A stretch of 64,000 nt of DNA from positions 7,874,001 to 7,938,000 of the forward strand of contig NZ_JAUSZM010000003.1 in assembly GCF_030817655.1 (NCBI RefSeq), read 5' to 3'. The notes under the pieces are model-generated. The model was given only the letters and a program-made list of their open reading frames with translations, made no database searches and was not told the origin of the DNA. Numbering within the stretch: position 1 is the first letter of the stretch; each line of letters begins with the position of its first letter. Positions 8,821-18,357 of the stretch are shown here, piece by piece. Source of the DNA: Streptomyces sp. V4I2 (GTDB lineage: Bacteria > Actinomycetota > Actinomycetes > Streptomycetales > Streptomycetaceae). Position numbers and translations under genes: made by a program.

Positions 8821-10022
8821 TGGCTCAGCCCGCCTCGGCCTGGGACCACCACCCGCAGCCGCTCGCCCCCGCCTCCGCGCCGGCCCCCGAGTACGGCACC
8901 GGCTCGCTCGCCGACCTGCTGCCCACGCTGGCCGCGGGCATGGCCGTACCCGGCATGACCGCCGCCATCCCGGAACTCACCGCCGCCGACCGGAACTGCG
9001 TGTTCCTGATCGACGGTCTCGGCTGGGAACAGCTGAGGGCCCACCCGGACGAGGCGCCCTTCATGACCTCGCTCCTCGCCAGCTCGCGCGGCGGCACCGG
9101 CCGGCCCCTGACCGCCGCCTTCCCGGCCACCACCGCCACCTCCCTCGCCTCCGTCGGCACCGGCCGCCCGCCCGGCGCCCACGGCCTGCCCGGCTACACC
9201 GTGCGTAATCCGGACACCGGCGCGCTGATGAACCAGCTGCGCTGGCAGCCCTGGACCTCGCCGGGGGTCTGGCAGCCGTACCCCACGGTCTTCCAGCTGG
9301 CCCACGAGGCGGGGGTGCACGCCGCCCAGGTGTCCTCCCCGAGCTTCGAGAACACCCCGCTGACCAAGGTCGCGCTCAGTGGCGGAACGTTCCACGGGCG
9401 GCTGTCCGGCGAGGACCGGATGGATCTCGCGGCCGAGCAGCTGGCCGCCGGCGACCGCTCCCTGGTCTACACGTACTACGCCGAGCTCGACGGCGCCGGC
9501 CACCGCTTCGGCCTGGACTCCGACAACTGGCGCGGCCAGCTCATGTACGTCGACCGGCTGGTCCAGCGGCTCGCCGAGCAGCTGCCGCCGAACACCGCGC
9601 TCTACGTCACCGCCGACCACGGCATGATCGACGTCCCCTTCGACGAGCAGCACCGCATCGACTTCGACGAGGACTGGGAGCTGCGCGCCGGGGTCGCCCT
9701 GCTGGGCGGCGAGGGCCGCGCCCGCCACGTCTACGCGGTCCCGGGCGCCGAGAACGACGTGCTGACCTGCTGGCGTGAGGTCCTCGGCGAGCAGTTCTGG
9801 GTGGCCTCGCGGGACGAGGCGATCGCGGCGGGCTGGTTCGGCCGGCCCGACCAGATCGAGCAGCGCGTGTACGGCCGTCTCGGCGACGTAGTCGCCGCCG
9901 CCCGCGACGACGTGCTCATCATCGCCTCCCAGCGGGAACCCAAGGAGTCGGCGATGGTCGGCAACCACGGTTCGCTGACCCCTGCCGAGCAGCTGGTCCC
10001 GCTGCTCGAAGTACGCTCCTGA
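8820..10022 (+). CDS. Nucleotide pyrophosphatase/phosphodiesterase-type (alkaline phosphatase superfamily) enzyme
   Basis: The product is a 400-residue metal-dependent phosphodiesterase of the alkaline-phosphatase superfamily. Metal and catalytic positions are visible: the Asp in FLIDGLGWEQL, the likely Thr nucleophile in FPATTATSLASVGTG, the Asp and His of YYAELDGAGHRFG, TADHGM and, near the C-terminus, NHGSL. The product has no signal peptide, so it should be cytoplasmic. The substrate class (nucleotide pyrophosphate or phosphodiester) is inferred from the family only. The start codon overlaps the stop of the DUF5998 gene. Confidence 0.9.
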   Translation: MAQPASAWDHHPQPLAPASAPAPEYGTGSLADLLPTLAAGMAVPGMTAAIPELTAADRNCVFLIDGLGWEQLRAHPDEAPFMTSLLASSRGGTGRPLTAAFPATTATSLASVGTGRPPGAHGLPGYTVRNPDTGALMNQLRWQPWTSPGVWQPYPTVFQLAHEAGVHAAQVSSPSFENTPLTKVALSGGTFHGRLSGEDRMDLAAEQLAAGDRSLVYTYYAELDGAGHRFGLDSDNWRGQLMYVDRLVQRLAEQLPPNTALYVTADHGMIDVPFDEQHRIDFDEDWELRAGVALLGGEGRARHVYAVPGAENDVLTCWREVLGEQFWVASRDEAIAAGWFGRPDQIEQRVYGRLGDVVAAARDDVLIIASQREPKESAMVGNHGSLTPAEQLVPLLEVRS

Positions 10023-10071
10023 CGCTTCACCCGCCCCTGTGTCCCCTGTGCTGAAAGGTGCTCGACTCGCC

Positions 10072-10689
10072 ATGCCCGAGCTGGTGTTCTTCTCCGGAAC
10101 GATGGACTGCGGGAAGTCCACGCTGGCTCTCCAGATCGAGCACAACCGCTCGGCCCGCGGCCTCCAGGGCGTGATTTTCACCCGCGACGACCGCGCCGGC
10201 GAGGGCAAGCTGTCCTCGCGGCTCGGTCTGGTGACGGAGGCGGTCGAGGCCGGGCCGCACATGGACCTGTTCGGCTACGTCGTGGCCGAGATCGAGCAGG
10301 GCTGCAAGGTCGACTACCTGATCGTGGACGAGGCGCAGTTCCTCTCCGCCGAGCAGATCGACCAACTGGCGCGCGTGGTGGACGACCTGGGCCTGGATGT
10401 CTACGCCTTCGGCATCACCACCGACTTCCGCACCAAGCTGTTCCCCGGCTCGCAGCGCCTGATCGAGCTGGCGGACCGGATAGAGGCGCTCCAGGTGGAA
10501 GCCATGTGCTGGTGCGGGGCACGCGCCACGCACAACGCCCGCACCCTGGGCGGCGAGATGGTGGTGGAGGGCGAGCAGGTCGTCGTGGGCGATGTGAACC
10601 GCCCGGCGGCGGAAATCGGTTACGAGGTGCTGTGCCGACGCCACCACCGCCGCCGGATGACCAGCTCCTCGGCGGCCCTCGCTCTCTAA
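10072..10689 (+). CDS. tdk: Thymidine kinase (type II)
   Basis: This is a 205-residue cytoplasmic thymidine kinase for pyrimidine salvage, of the short bacterial type. The P-loop is SGTMDCGKST at residues 8-17, the Walker B-like segment is VDEAQFLS, and a lasso-type zinc site is suggested by CWCGARATHNAR plus a C-terminal LCRRHHR. ATG 10072 is chosen because MPELVFFSGT is the family's usual start; GAAAGG lies about 12 nt upstream. The gene follows the phosphodiesterase gene by 49 bp and could be its operon partner. Confidence 0.95.
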   Translation: MPELVFFSGTMDCGKSTLALQIEHNRSARGLQGVIFTRDDRAGEGKLSSRLGLVTEAVEAGPHMDLFGYVVAEIEQGCKVDYLIVDEAQFLSAEQIDQLARVVDDLGLDVYAFGITTDFRTKLFPGSQRLIELADRIEALQVEAMCWCGARATHNARTLGGEMVVEGEQVVVGDVNRPAAEIGYEVLCRRHHRRRMTSSSAALAL

Positions 10690-10709
10690 CAGGCCGACGA
10701 GGGCTTCGC

Positions 10710-11060
10710 TCAAGGTCGGGTCAGTTCGGAGGGTGCGGGGGCATGAGGAGCGGGCACGTCGCCGCCCACCCCGTGTCGCCACAGCCGTGCGTACGCCCCG
10801 TCGGCCGCCAACAGTTCGTCGTGGGAGCCCTGTTCGACGATCCGGCCGTGGTCGAGGACGACGATGCGGTCGGCGCGGGCCGCCGTGGTCAGGGACATGC
10901 CCCGCTCGCCGACCTCGGTGTCGTATTCGTCGGGCAGCGCGCTGACGAACCCGTGCGCGTCGGCGGCGCGGGCCGCTTGCCTCCACCTCGGCGTCGGTGG
11001 CGTCGGGGCGGCCGTGCGCGATGTTGTCGCGGATCGAGCAGGAGAAGACCCTGGGCACCC
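10710..11060 (-). pseudogene. ABC exporter ATPase, decayed C-terminal remnant
   Basis: Two pieces of a fused membrane/ATPase ABC exporter are readable on the minus strand. The upstream piece has the Q-loop region (SIRDNIAHGRPDATDAEVEA). After a frameshift near 10978 the text continues as AADAHGFVSALPDEYDTEVG and ERGMSLTTAARADRIVVLD, then EQGSHDELLAADGAY to the stop. Between ERGMSL and TTAARADRI about 65 residues that normally hold the ABC signature and Walker B are missing. The N-terminal membrane domain is absent too. It is therefore non-functional. It abuts a broken enterochelin-esterase gene, suggesting loss of a siderophore-related locus. Confidence 0.85.
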
Positions 11061-12100
11061 CGTTCGTCGAGGAGCTGCCGGGCGAACCGGCCCACCGCGC
11101 GGTCACGTTCCTCTGGCGAGGCGACGGTGGCACCCGCAGAGTGCCGCTGCTGGCCAACCGCCTGATCGACCGCGAGCATCTGACGGACGCCCTGCTGGAG
11201 CGGGTCCCCGACACCGACGTCTGGCACCTCGGCCTGAGACTGCGCGCCGACCATCGGGGCTCCTACCGCATCGCCGCCGAGACCGAGGCACCGCCGACGG
11301 ACCCGGCGGATCTCCAGCGGCACCTGCGTGACCTGTCGGCCCGGGCCACCCCGCGACCCGCTCAACCTCCAGTACATGCCGACCCGTTGGGAGTCCGCGG
11401 ACAGCTCGGTCTACGCGTTGCCGGAGGCGCCGGCATGGCCGTCGAAGGACCGGGACGGCGCTCGACCGGCCGGGCGCGTGGAACGACACCGGGTCCCCAC
11501 GAAGGCACTCGGCGGCGAACGCGACGTATGGATCTACCTGCCGCCCGGCCACGACGACGGCGACCCGGCACCCGCGCCCCTACCCGTCCTGGTGCTCGGC
11601 GACGGCGACATGTGGCTGGCCCGCCTCGACCTCGCCCGCACCCTCGACGCGATGATCGCCGACGGGTTGCTGCCGCCGCTGGCGGTCCTGTCACCGGACG
11701 GCGTGGACCGTCGCACCCGCTGGCTCGAACTGGGCGGACGCGAGGAGTTCGTGACGTTCCTGTCCGACGAACTGCTCCCCTGGGCGACGGCCCGCCGCCC
11801 CCTCACCACGCACCCGCGGCGCACGGTCGTCGCAGGCCAGAGCCTCGGCGGAGCGACCGCCCTGCACGCGGCCCACCAGTCCTCGTCCCTCTGGTGGCGC
11901 CCAGGCCTCCCCCCGGGCGTCCCCAGGACCGACCCCACGGACCCGCCCTGGCTCCTGACCCGCTACGCAACAGCGCCCCGCAGAACGGTCACCGTCCACC
12001 TGGACGTAGGCCTCCACGAGGGCGCGATGGTCGACAAGACCCGGCCCTGTACGACACCGCTGATGCCGGTCGCGACGTCGGTCCAGCACGCCGCCCGGCC
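11058..12100 (+). pseudogene. Enterochelin (ferric-siderophore) esterase, frameshifted and deleted
   Basis: The N-terminal Fes domain reads in one frame (VTFLWRGDGGTRRVPLLANR, TDVWHLGLRLRADHRGSYR). After a shift near 11340 the text continues in another frame as DPLNLQYMPTRWESADSSVY and GGERDVWIYLPPGHDDGD. The hydrolase elbow GQSLGG is intact. Then AAHQSSSLWWRPG implies a short deletion, and a further shift near 12040 moves the text to ALYDTADAGRDVG before it ends. The family hydrolyses ferric catecholate siderophores to release iron. At least two frameshifts and a missing C-terminus make a working enzyme unlikely. Its 5' end is joined directly to the ABC remnant on the other strand. Confidence 0.85.
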
Positions 12101-12106
12101 CCGCCC

Positions 12107-12910
12107 TCAGCGCGCCACTTGGATCAACGAGAACCACGCCCCCTCGGGGTCCGCCACCGTGGCCACCCTCCCGTGCGCGCTGTCATGAGGCGGCTTGAGG
12201 ACGTGGCCGCCGAGGTCCACGACCAGGGCGACCGCCTCGTCCGTGTCGGCGGCCTCGAAGTACGTCATCCAGTGCGGGCCGCGGTCCCGGGGGAGGGCGT
12301 TCCCCACGCCGTGGAGGCCGGCGACGGGGCGGCCGGCGATGTGCAGGGTGACGTAGTCGAAGTCGGCGGACACCACCGGCTCCTCCTCGTAACCGAACAC
12401 GGTCTCGTAGAACTTGGCGACGCTCGGGGTCTCGAAGGTCAGCAGCTCGTGCCAGGCCGGTGTGCCCGGGACGCCGGCGATGGACGTGCCGAGGTGGGCC
12501 GCCGCCTGCCAGACGCCGAAGACCGCGCCGGCGGGGTCGGAACCGATCACCAGCCGTCCGGCGTCACCCGCGTCCAGCGGCCCCACCCCGACGGTGCCGC
12601 CGCACAGCCGTACCGTTTCGGCGGTCAGGTCCACGTCCTCCGAGGCGAGGTAGGGCGTCCAGGCGACGGGAAGGTGGCGGTCGGGCGGCAGTTGGCCGAT
12701 GCCGGCCACCTCGTGTCCGTCGAGCAACGCCCGGACGTAGGGACCGAGCTGCTGCGGGCCCGGTTGGAACTCCCAGCCGAACAGCGAACCGTAGAACTCC
12801 TCGGTCGCCGCCAGCCCGTGCACCATCAGGCTCACCCAGCAGGGCGCGCCGGGCGCATTGCGGGCGTGTGTCTCGCCGTTCGGGCCGGCCGACCCCCTTG
12901 CCTCGGTCAT
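12107..12910 (-). CDS. Two-domain VOC (glyoxalase/bleomycin-resistance fold) protein
   Basis: The product is a 267-residue protein made of two vicinal-oxygen-chelate modules. The first is near residues 18-130 (WVSLMVHGLAATEEFYGSLF) and the second near 140-262 (WHELLTFETPSVAKFYETVF to VADPEGAWFSL). The start at 12910 follows GGAGAG. Such two-module VOC proteins in Streptomyces are often called hydroxylases or lyases, but the substrate cannot be told from sequence. The gene is divergent from the rhodanese gene and its 3' end touches the decayed esterase locus. Confidence 0.88.
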   Translation of the reverse strand: MTEARGSAGPNGETHARNAPGAPCWVSLMVHGLAATEEFYGSLFGWEFQPGPQQLGPYVRALLDGHEVAGIGQLPPDRHLPVAWTPYLASEDVDLTAETVRLCGGTVGVGPLDAGDAGRLVIGSDPAGAVFGVWQAAAHLGTSIAGVPGTPAWHELLTFETPSVAKFYETVFGYEEEPVVSADFDYVTLHIAGRPVAGLHGVGNALPRDRGPHWMTYFEAADTDEAVALVVDLGGHVLKPPHDSAHGRVATVADPEGAWFSLIQVAR

Positions 12911-13207
12911 CGTCACTCTCTCCTCGGCCCCTCGCGGTGCCGTGTCGCTTCCGCACTGACGGACCCCCGTGCCGATGCTCGCACCCGTCGTGGTGCCATG
13001 CGCTCCGGGCGCGCCGCCGTGCGCCGGTCCGTGACCGGAGAATGCCCGTCGCGTGGTCCCGCGTCCGTTGCCGCGCGATGACCGACGGGGGGCGGTCGGC
13101 TGTACAGTATGTGCCCGATCCCGTACGCCTCGTGATCGGGCCTGTCCGGCCGAGCAGAGTAGCCGGACATGAACGATGCGGCCACCCCGTTTGCAAGGAT
13201 GGTGGCC

Positions 13208-14059
13208 ATGAATGCCATCATCTCCGCATCCGAACTCGCGAGCGACCTGGCGGCGGGCCACCCGCCGGTCCTGCTCGACGTCCGCTGGCAGCTGAGCCTG
13301 GCCAAGTCGGCCGGGGAGCCGTCGTTCGACGGCCGTGCCGAGTACGCGGCCGGGCACATTCCGGGCGCCGTCTACGTCGACCTGGACTCGGAGCTCGCCT
13401 CCGCGCCCGGCGAACGCGGCCGCCACCCGCTGCCCGACCTCGCGGAGTTCGGCGCGGCCATGCGCCGGGCGGGCGTCTCGGCCCGGACGCCCGTGGTCGT
13501 CTACGACGGCGGAAAGGGCTGGGCGGCCGCCCGCGCCTGGTGGCTGCTGCGCTGGACGGGTCACCCGGACGTGCGTGTCCTCGACGGCGGGTTGCCGGCC
13601 TGGCAGGGCGAGTTGTCGGTCGAGACGCCCGAGCCGGCCGCGGGGGACTTCCAGCCGGCGCTGGGCACGACCGGGCTGCTCGACGCCGACGAGGCGGCGG
13701 CGCTGGCGCGTTCCGGCGTACTGCTGGACGCACGGGCGGCGGAGCGCTACCGGGGTGACGTGGAGCCGATCGACCGGGTCGGCGGACACATCCCGGGCGC
13801 CGTCTCCGCGCCCACCACGGACAACGTGACGGCCAACGGACGCTTCCTGCCCGCCCAGGAGTTGGCCGACCGCTTCAAGACCCTCGGCGCCGGCGGCGGC
13901 TCGGAGGTCGGCGTCTACTGCGGCTCCGGCGTCTCCGCCGCGCACCAGGTGCTGGCCCTGGCGGTGGCGGGCGTCCCGGCCGCGCTGTACGTCGGCTCCT
14001 GGTCGGAGTGGTCGTCGGACCCGTCGCGCCCCGTCGCCGTGGGACCCGATCCGCAGTAG
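13208..14059 (+). CDS. Thiosulfate/3-mercaptopyruvate-type sulfurtransferase (double rhodanese)
   Basis: This 283-residue sulfurtransferase consists of two rhodanese domains. The N-terminal one (residues about 5-125) is structural, and the C-terminal one carries the active Cys in VYCGSGVSAAH near residue 238. It moves sulfane sulfur from thiosulfate or mercaptopyruvate to cyanide or thiols. The start at 13208 is supported by AAGGA 8 nt upstream; an in-frame ATG at 13169 has no such site. The last codons and stop fall in a 15-bp tandem repeat. Confidence 0.93.
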   Translation: MNAIISASELASDLAAGHPPVLLDVRWQLSLAKSAGEPSFDGRAEYAAGHIPGAVYVDLDSELASAPGERGRHPLPDLAEFGAAMRRAGVSARTPVVVYDGGKGWAAARAWWLLRWTGHPDVRVLDGGLPAWQGELSVETPEPAAGDFQPALGTTGLLDADEAAALARSGVLLDARAAERYRGDVEPIDRVGGHIPGAVSAPTTDNVTANGRFLPAQELADRFKTLGAGGGSEVGVYCGSGVSAAHQVLALAVAGVPAALYVGSWSEWSSDPSRPVAVGPDPQ

Positions 14060-14097
14060 GCGTACGAGCAGTAGGCGTACGAGCAGTAGGCGTACGA
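14053..14097. repeat. 15-bp tandem repeat, three exact copies, spanning a stop codon
   Basis: Three exact copies of GCAGTAGGCGTACGA start two codons before the end of the rhodanese gene. The first copy contains its TAG stop. Confidence 0.95.
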
Positions 14098-14103
14098 CGG
14101 GAA

Positions 14104-14129
14104 GGGCCCGCACCGACCGGCGCGGGCCC
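14104..14129. terminator. Terminator between convergent rhodanese and sepH genes
   Basis: The inverted repeat GGGCCCGC/GCGGGCCC with a 10-nt loop lies between two convergent stop codons. Confidence 0.75.
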
Positions 14130-14165
14130 CTCCTGACGTCGTACCGCCTGATGTCGTACGGCCGA

Positions 14166-15227
14166 CTACTCCTGCTTCTTGCGCCGCGTCCCGAACACGA
14201 TCTCGTCCCAGCTCGGCACAGCCGCCCGGCGCCCCGGGCGGACGCCGTCCGCCTCGGCCTGGCGGTCGGTGGAGCCGATGAGGCGGTCGCGGTGACTGCC
14301 GACGGAACGGGGCATGAGAACGTCCGCGTAAGCCGAACCGGCCGAGGCCGCGGGAGCCGGGGGCTCCTCGGCATCGGGCTCCGGGGCGGGTTCCTCCTCC
14401 GCCTCGGGGGTCTCCGAGGGGCGCTCCGGGACCACCAGGTCGCCCCGGAAGCTCGGCACCGCCTCCAGCAGGCTGGTCAGCGAGTCCCGTTCGCTCGCAC
14501 TCGCCGTCGCGGCCGTGCCCTCCTCGGCGGGCTCGGGCGGCGGCGCGGGCAGGCTCGGCCGCTCCCGGTCGAGGGCGCGGTCCAGCGGACGGTCGCGCGG
14601 CAGCCGTGCGATGCGCGGCACGAAGGGAAAACTGGGCTCCGGCGAGGCGGCGAGGTCCTCGGACTCGCCGATCAGCGAGCGGGCCTCCTCGTCGACGGCC
14701 TGGACGAGCCGCCGGGGCGGGTCGTACGTCCAGCTCGCCGAGTGCGGTTCGCCCGCGACCCGGTAGACCAGCAGGACTTCCCAGGTGCCGTCGTCGCGGC
14801 GCCACGAATCCCACTGGACGGTGTCCTTCTCGGCACCGCGCAGGGTCAGCCGCTCCTGGACGGTCTCGCCCAGCTGCGGGCCCGCGTTCTCGCCCGGGCG
14901 GCGGACCGGAGTCTTCCGGGCCCGCTCGGCCATGAACGCGCGCTCGGCCAGCACGGGACCCTCGAATCGCCGTACGCGATCGACGGGGATGCCGGCCATC
15001 TGTGCGACCTCTTCCGCGGTCGCACCGGCACGTATACGCGCCTGGATGTCGCGGGGGCGGAGATGGCTCTCCACCTCGATCTCGATCTGGCCGAGGCGGG
15101 GACGGTCGCCGCGTACAGCGGCGCGCAGACGCTCGTCAATCGGAAGCGTGTACTCCGTGCTGTCCGCAGCCTTCAGCACCAGCCGTGTGCCGTCATTCGA
15201 GACGGCCACGACACGCAGTTCGGGCAT
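14166..15227 (-). CDS. sepH: SepH, FtsZ-stimulating cell division protein
   Basis: This 353-residue protein matches SepH (DUF3071), which in Streptomyces binds FtsZ and stimulates its assembly during sporulation septation. The conserved N-terminal part reads MPELRVVAVSNDG and includes a helix-turn-helix-like segment at residues about 60-100 (RIRAGATAEEVAQMAGI), the known FtsZ-activating region. The middle is a long, acidic, Pro/Glu/Ala-rich disordered linker. The end holds a short conserved block, VPSWDEIVFGTRRKK. The start is set by GGGAGG just upstream of 15227. A 450-bp region upstream has no gene and should hold its promoter. Confidence 0.95.
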   Translation of the reverse strand: MPELRVVAVSNDGTRLVLKAADSTEYTLPIDERLRAAVRGDRPRLGQIEIEVESHLRPRDIQARIRAGATAEEVAQMAGIPVDRVRRFEGPVLAERAFMAERARKTPVRRPGENAGPQLGETVQERLTLRGAEKDTVQWDSWRRDDGTWEVLLVYRVAGEPHSASWTYDPPRRLVQAVDEEARSLIGESEDLAASPEPSFPFVPRIARLPRDRPLDRALDRERPSLPAPPPEPAEEGTAATASASERDSLTSLLEAVPSFRGDLVVPERPSETPEAEEEPAPEPDAEEPPAPAASAGSAYADVLMPRSVGSHRDRLIGSTDRQAEADGVRPGRRAAVPSWDEIVFGTRRKKQE

Positions 15228-15675
15228 GGGGACCTCCCGGGTGGTGCCTGCCGACGTCACGTGCGTCGCTGCTTCCGCTAGTCGAGTGTGGCCTGCCCGG
15301 GTGCAGCCTGCCACAACCTTGCCGAGTTGCCCGGCGTGTCGGGCGCGGGCCCTGGACCGCCGTTATGGCACGGTTACCTATTCGCAACGCTAAGTGACCA
15401 ACTCCGTCACCCTGTGCAACTAGCCCCCTCCAGGCGGTCCTTGAAGCCACGGACGCCCTGGCGGGAGACCTGACCCAGGGCTCGCAACAGTACTCCATTC
15501 GGGCCACCTGCGTGGATTGGCACGCCGCCCAACTTCTGACGAGAGGCGGCACTTGGCCGCCGTGGCGCGGTTTTCCGGGAAATTGAACGTGGCGTACTTC
15601 ACGTAAACATCAGAAACGGAACTCTGTGCGGGGAGTTGGAGACGCGGCCCCACCTCCTCGATCACGCCCTCGCCC
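15228..15675. other. Gene-free interval upstream of sepH
   Basis: About 450 bp lie between the start of sepH and the end of the lactone oxidase gene, both on the minus strand. Reading frames here have no family resemblance or ribosome-binding sites. The stretch around 15360-15420 is less GC-rich and is the likeliest place for the sepH promoter, but I cannot assign hexamers. Confidence 0.6.
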
Positions 15676-16995
15676 CTACTCGCCCAACACCCGCCGCAGG
15701 TAGTCGTTCTGGAACCGACGCTCAGGATCGAGCCGGTCCCGCAACGCGGTGAACTCGCCGAAGCGGGGGTAGACACCGGCGAAGTACTCGGCGTCGCGCG
15801 TGTGGATCTTGCCCCAGTGCGGCCGGCCCTCGTGTGCGGTCAGGATCCGCTCCGCGGCGGTGAAGTACGCCTGGTAGGGCGTCCCCTTGACCATGTGGAC
15901 GGCGATGTACGCACTGTCGCGGCCCGACGCCGTGGACAGCGTGATGTCGTCGGCCGGCGCGGTGCGCACCTCGACCGGGAAACTGACCCGCAGTCCCGAC
16001 CGGTCGACCATCCTCTTCAGCTCACGCAGCGCCTCGGCCAGGGCCGCACGCGGGACGGCGTACTCCATCTCCACGAAGCGCACCCGGCGCGGCGAGGTGA
16101 AGACCTTGTAGGGAATGTCGGTGTAGGTGCGCGCGGACAGGGCCTTGCTGGAGATCTGCGCGATCGACGGGATCGTGGCGGGTACCGCGCGGCCGACCCA
16201 TTGGGCGGCCTGGAAGACGCCGTTGGAGAGGAACTCGTCCTCGAACCAGCCCGCGAGCTGCCCCACCGGGTTCTCCGGCCCCGCGCTGCGGTTGTTGCGC
16301 TTGGTGTTGGTGCTGCCGGTGTGCGGGAACCAGTAGAACTCGAAGTGCTCGTTCTCGGCCCACAGTTCGTCGAACTCGGCGACGACCCGGTCGAAGGGCA
16401 TCGGCTCCTCGCGGGCCGTGAGCAGGAAGATCGGCTCCACGGCGAAAGTGATCGCGGTGACGATGCCGAGCGCGCCCAGCCCTATTCGGGCGGCCGCGAA
16501 GACCTCGGGATTCTCCTTCTCGGAACAGGCGAGCACTGACCCGTCCGCGGTGACCAGCTCAAGGCCCCTGATCTGGGCGGCGATCGAGGCCGACTCGCGG
16601 CCGGTGCCGTGGGTGCCGGTACTCGTGGCCCCGGACACTGTCTGCTCCATGATGTCGCCCATGTTGGTGAGGGACAGACCCTCACGGGCCAGGGCCATGT
16701 TGAGTCTCTTGAGCGGGGTGCCGGCCTCGACCGTGACCGTCATCGCGTCCCGGTCGATGGCACGGATGCCGGTCAACAGTTGAGGACGGATCAACACACC
16801 GTCGGTCGCCGCGATCGACGTGAAGGAATGCCCGGTACCGACGGCCTTCACCTTCAGACCGTCCTCGGCCGCCCTGCGCACCGCCTCGGACAACTCCTCG
16901 ACGGAGGCGGGAGTGACCTCCCGCGCGGGGCGGGCGGCGACGTTGCCGCCCCAGTTACGCCAGGTGCCGTTCTTCACGCTCGCTGTGCTGCTCAA
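15676..16995 (-). CDS. D-arabinono-1,4-lactone oxidase-type FAD oxidoreductase
   Basis: The product is a 439-residue flavoprotein of the aldonolactone oxidase family (FAD_binding_4 plus ALO domain). It oxidises aldonolactones or related sugar derivatives with oxygen. The FAD part includes VKAVGTGHSFTSIAATDG and SGATSTGTHGTG; the C-terminal ALO part includes RPHWGKIHT, the typical end motif. The best start is a TTG at 16995 with GGAGG 5 nt upstream. A GTG at 17007 and another at 16977 are alternatives. With the TTG start the gene overlaps the end of the MFS gene by about 40 bp, so the two are coupled. Confidence 0.9.
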   Translation of the reverse strand: MSSTASVKNGTWRNWGGNVAARPAREVTPASVEELSEAVRRAAEDGLKVKAVGTGHSFTSIAATDGVLIRPQLLTGIRAIDRDAMTVTVEAGTPLKRLNMALAREGLSLTNMGDIMEQTVSGATSTGTHGTGRESASIAAQIRGLELVTADGSVLACSEKENPEVFAAARIGLGALGIVTAITFAVEPIFLLTAREEPMPFDRVVAEFDELWAENEHFEFYWFPHTGSTNTKRNNRSAGPENPVGQLAGWFEDEFLSNGVFQAAQWVGRAVPATIPSIAQISSKALSARTYTDIPYKVFTSPRRVRFVEMEYAVPRAALAEALRELKRMVDRSGLRVSFPVEVRTAPADDITLSTASGRDSAYIAVHMVKGTPYQAYFTAAERILTAHEGRPHWGKIHTRDAEYFAGVYPRFGEFTALRDRLDPERRFQNDYLRRVLGE

Positions 16996-18193
16996 CGGTG
17001 CCTCCACGATGCGGAACCGGCCTGCTGAGCCGGCGGTACCCGAGGAAACCGACCGCGACCGCGACGGCCCCGGACACCGCCGGAACCCCGTACCCGGCCC
17101 GCGCACCGGCGGCGTCGATCACCCAGCCGGCCGCCGAGGAGCCGAGCGCGACCCCGACCGCGAGCCCGGTGCTCACCCAGGTCATGCCCTCGGTCAGTTG
17201 TGCGCGTGGTACGTGCTGTTCGATGAGGGACATCGTCGTGATCATCGTGGGAGCGATGGACAGGCCCGCAACGAACAGCGCCACGGCCAGAAACGGCAAG
17301 TTTCCGACCAGTAGGAGGGGGATCATACTCACGGCCATCGCGCAGATTCCCAGCAACCAGCGAGGTTCGGGTGCCCCCTTGAAGTGCAACAGCCCGAAGA
17401 CGAGCCCCGCGACGCAGGAGCCCGCCGCGTACAGCGCGAGGACGACGCTCGCCGCTCCCTTGTGGCCCTGCTCTTCGGCGAAGGCCACGGTGACCACGTC
17501 GACCGCCCCGAAGATCGCGCCGGTCGCCACGAAGGTGGCCACCAGGACCTGGAGGCCGGGCGCGCGCATGGCCGTGCCGCCGCCCTGGTGCGCGCGCGGA
17601 TGCGGGGCCGGCTCGGTGGCGGTTTGCGCGGTCAGCCAGAAGACGCCGACCGCCAGGAAGCAGGCGGCGAGCAGCGGCCCGGCCTCCGGGAACCAGACCG
17701 TGGACAGGCCGATCGAGATGATCGGCCCGAAGATGAAGCAGACCTCGTCGATCACGGACTCGAAGGAGTACGCGGTGTGCAGCTGCGGGGTGTCCCGGTA
17801 CACGGCCGCCCACCGCGCCCGGATCATCGCGCCGATGCTCGGCACACAGCCGATGCCGGCACTGAACACGTACAGCGTCCAGTCCGGCCACCTGTAGTGG
17901 GCGGCGAACAGCAGCCCGGCCGCCGCGACGAGCGCGATCAGCGTCGCCGGCCGCAGCACCCGCCGCTGCCCGTACTGGTCCACCAGCCGCGAGACCTGCG
18001 GACCCGCCGCCGCGGCGGCGAGCGCCATGGTGGCCGACAGCGCGCCGGCCAGCCCGTACCGCCCGGTCAGCTGGGAGACCATCGTCACCACGCCGATGCC
18101 CATCATGGACAGCGGCATACGGCCGAGGAAGCCCGCGGCCGAGAAGCCCTTGGAGCCTGGGGCGGCGAACAGGGCGCGGTAGGGGCTGGGCAC
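16955..18193 (-). CDS. MFS transporter
   Basis: The product is a 412-residue integral membrane protein of the major facilitator superfamily with about 12 hydrophobic segments. The GTG start at 18193 follows CCGGAGAC. A loop between segments 2 and 3 reads VDQYGQRRVLRP, matching the MFS cytoplasmic signature. The C-terminus (HRGGTVEQHSEREERHLA) overlaps the start of the lactone oxidase gene, so substrate import or product export for that enzyme is plausible. The substrate is unknown. Confidence 0.9.
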   Translation of the reverse strand: MPSPYRALFAAPGSKGFSAAGFLGRMPLSMMGIGVVTMVSQLTGRYGLAGALSATMALAAAAAGPQVSRLVDQYGQRRVLRPATLIALVAAAGLLFAAHYRWPDWTLYVFSAGIGCVPSIGAMIRARWAAVYRDTPQLHTAYSFESVIDEVCFIFGPIISIGLSTVWFPEAGPLLAACFLAVGVFWLTAQTATEPAPHPRAHQGGGTAMRAPGLQVLVATFVATGAIFGAVDVVTVAFAEEQGHKGAASVVLALYAAGSCVAGLVFGLLHFKGAPEPRWLLGICAMAVSMIPLLLVGNLPFLAVALFVAGLSIAPTMITTMSLIEQHVPRAQLTEGMTWVSTGLAVGVALGSSAAGWVIDAAGARAGYGVPAVSGAVAVAVGFLGYRRLSRPVPHRGGTVEQHSEREERHLA

Positions 18194-18357
18194 GGGGTCT
18201 CCGGTCGGACAGAGGAGGGGCTGTTCAGTAAGGCGCGAATACCGCCGATACAGCTTACGAGTTAGGTGACCCTAACGCACGCCGCGCGGTGGGACGGAGA
18301 ACCTCGCACGTCACCCGCCGTTTCCCGGCTGTCAGACACGGGTGGCAGGATCTACTC

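Noticed and set aside
12107..14374. A 755-codon minus-strand open frame covering the VOC gene and the rhodanese gene
   Set aside because: Only the last 267 codons have family text and a ribosome-binding site; the rest is the GC-rich antisense of the rhodanese gene.
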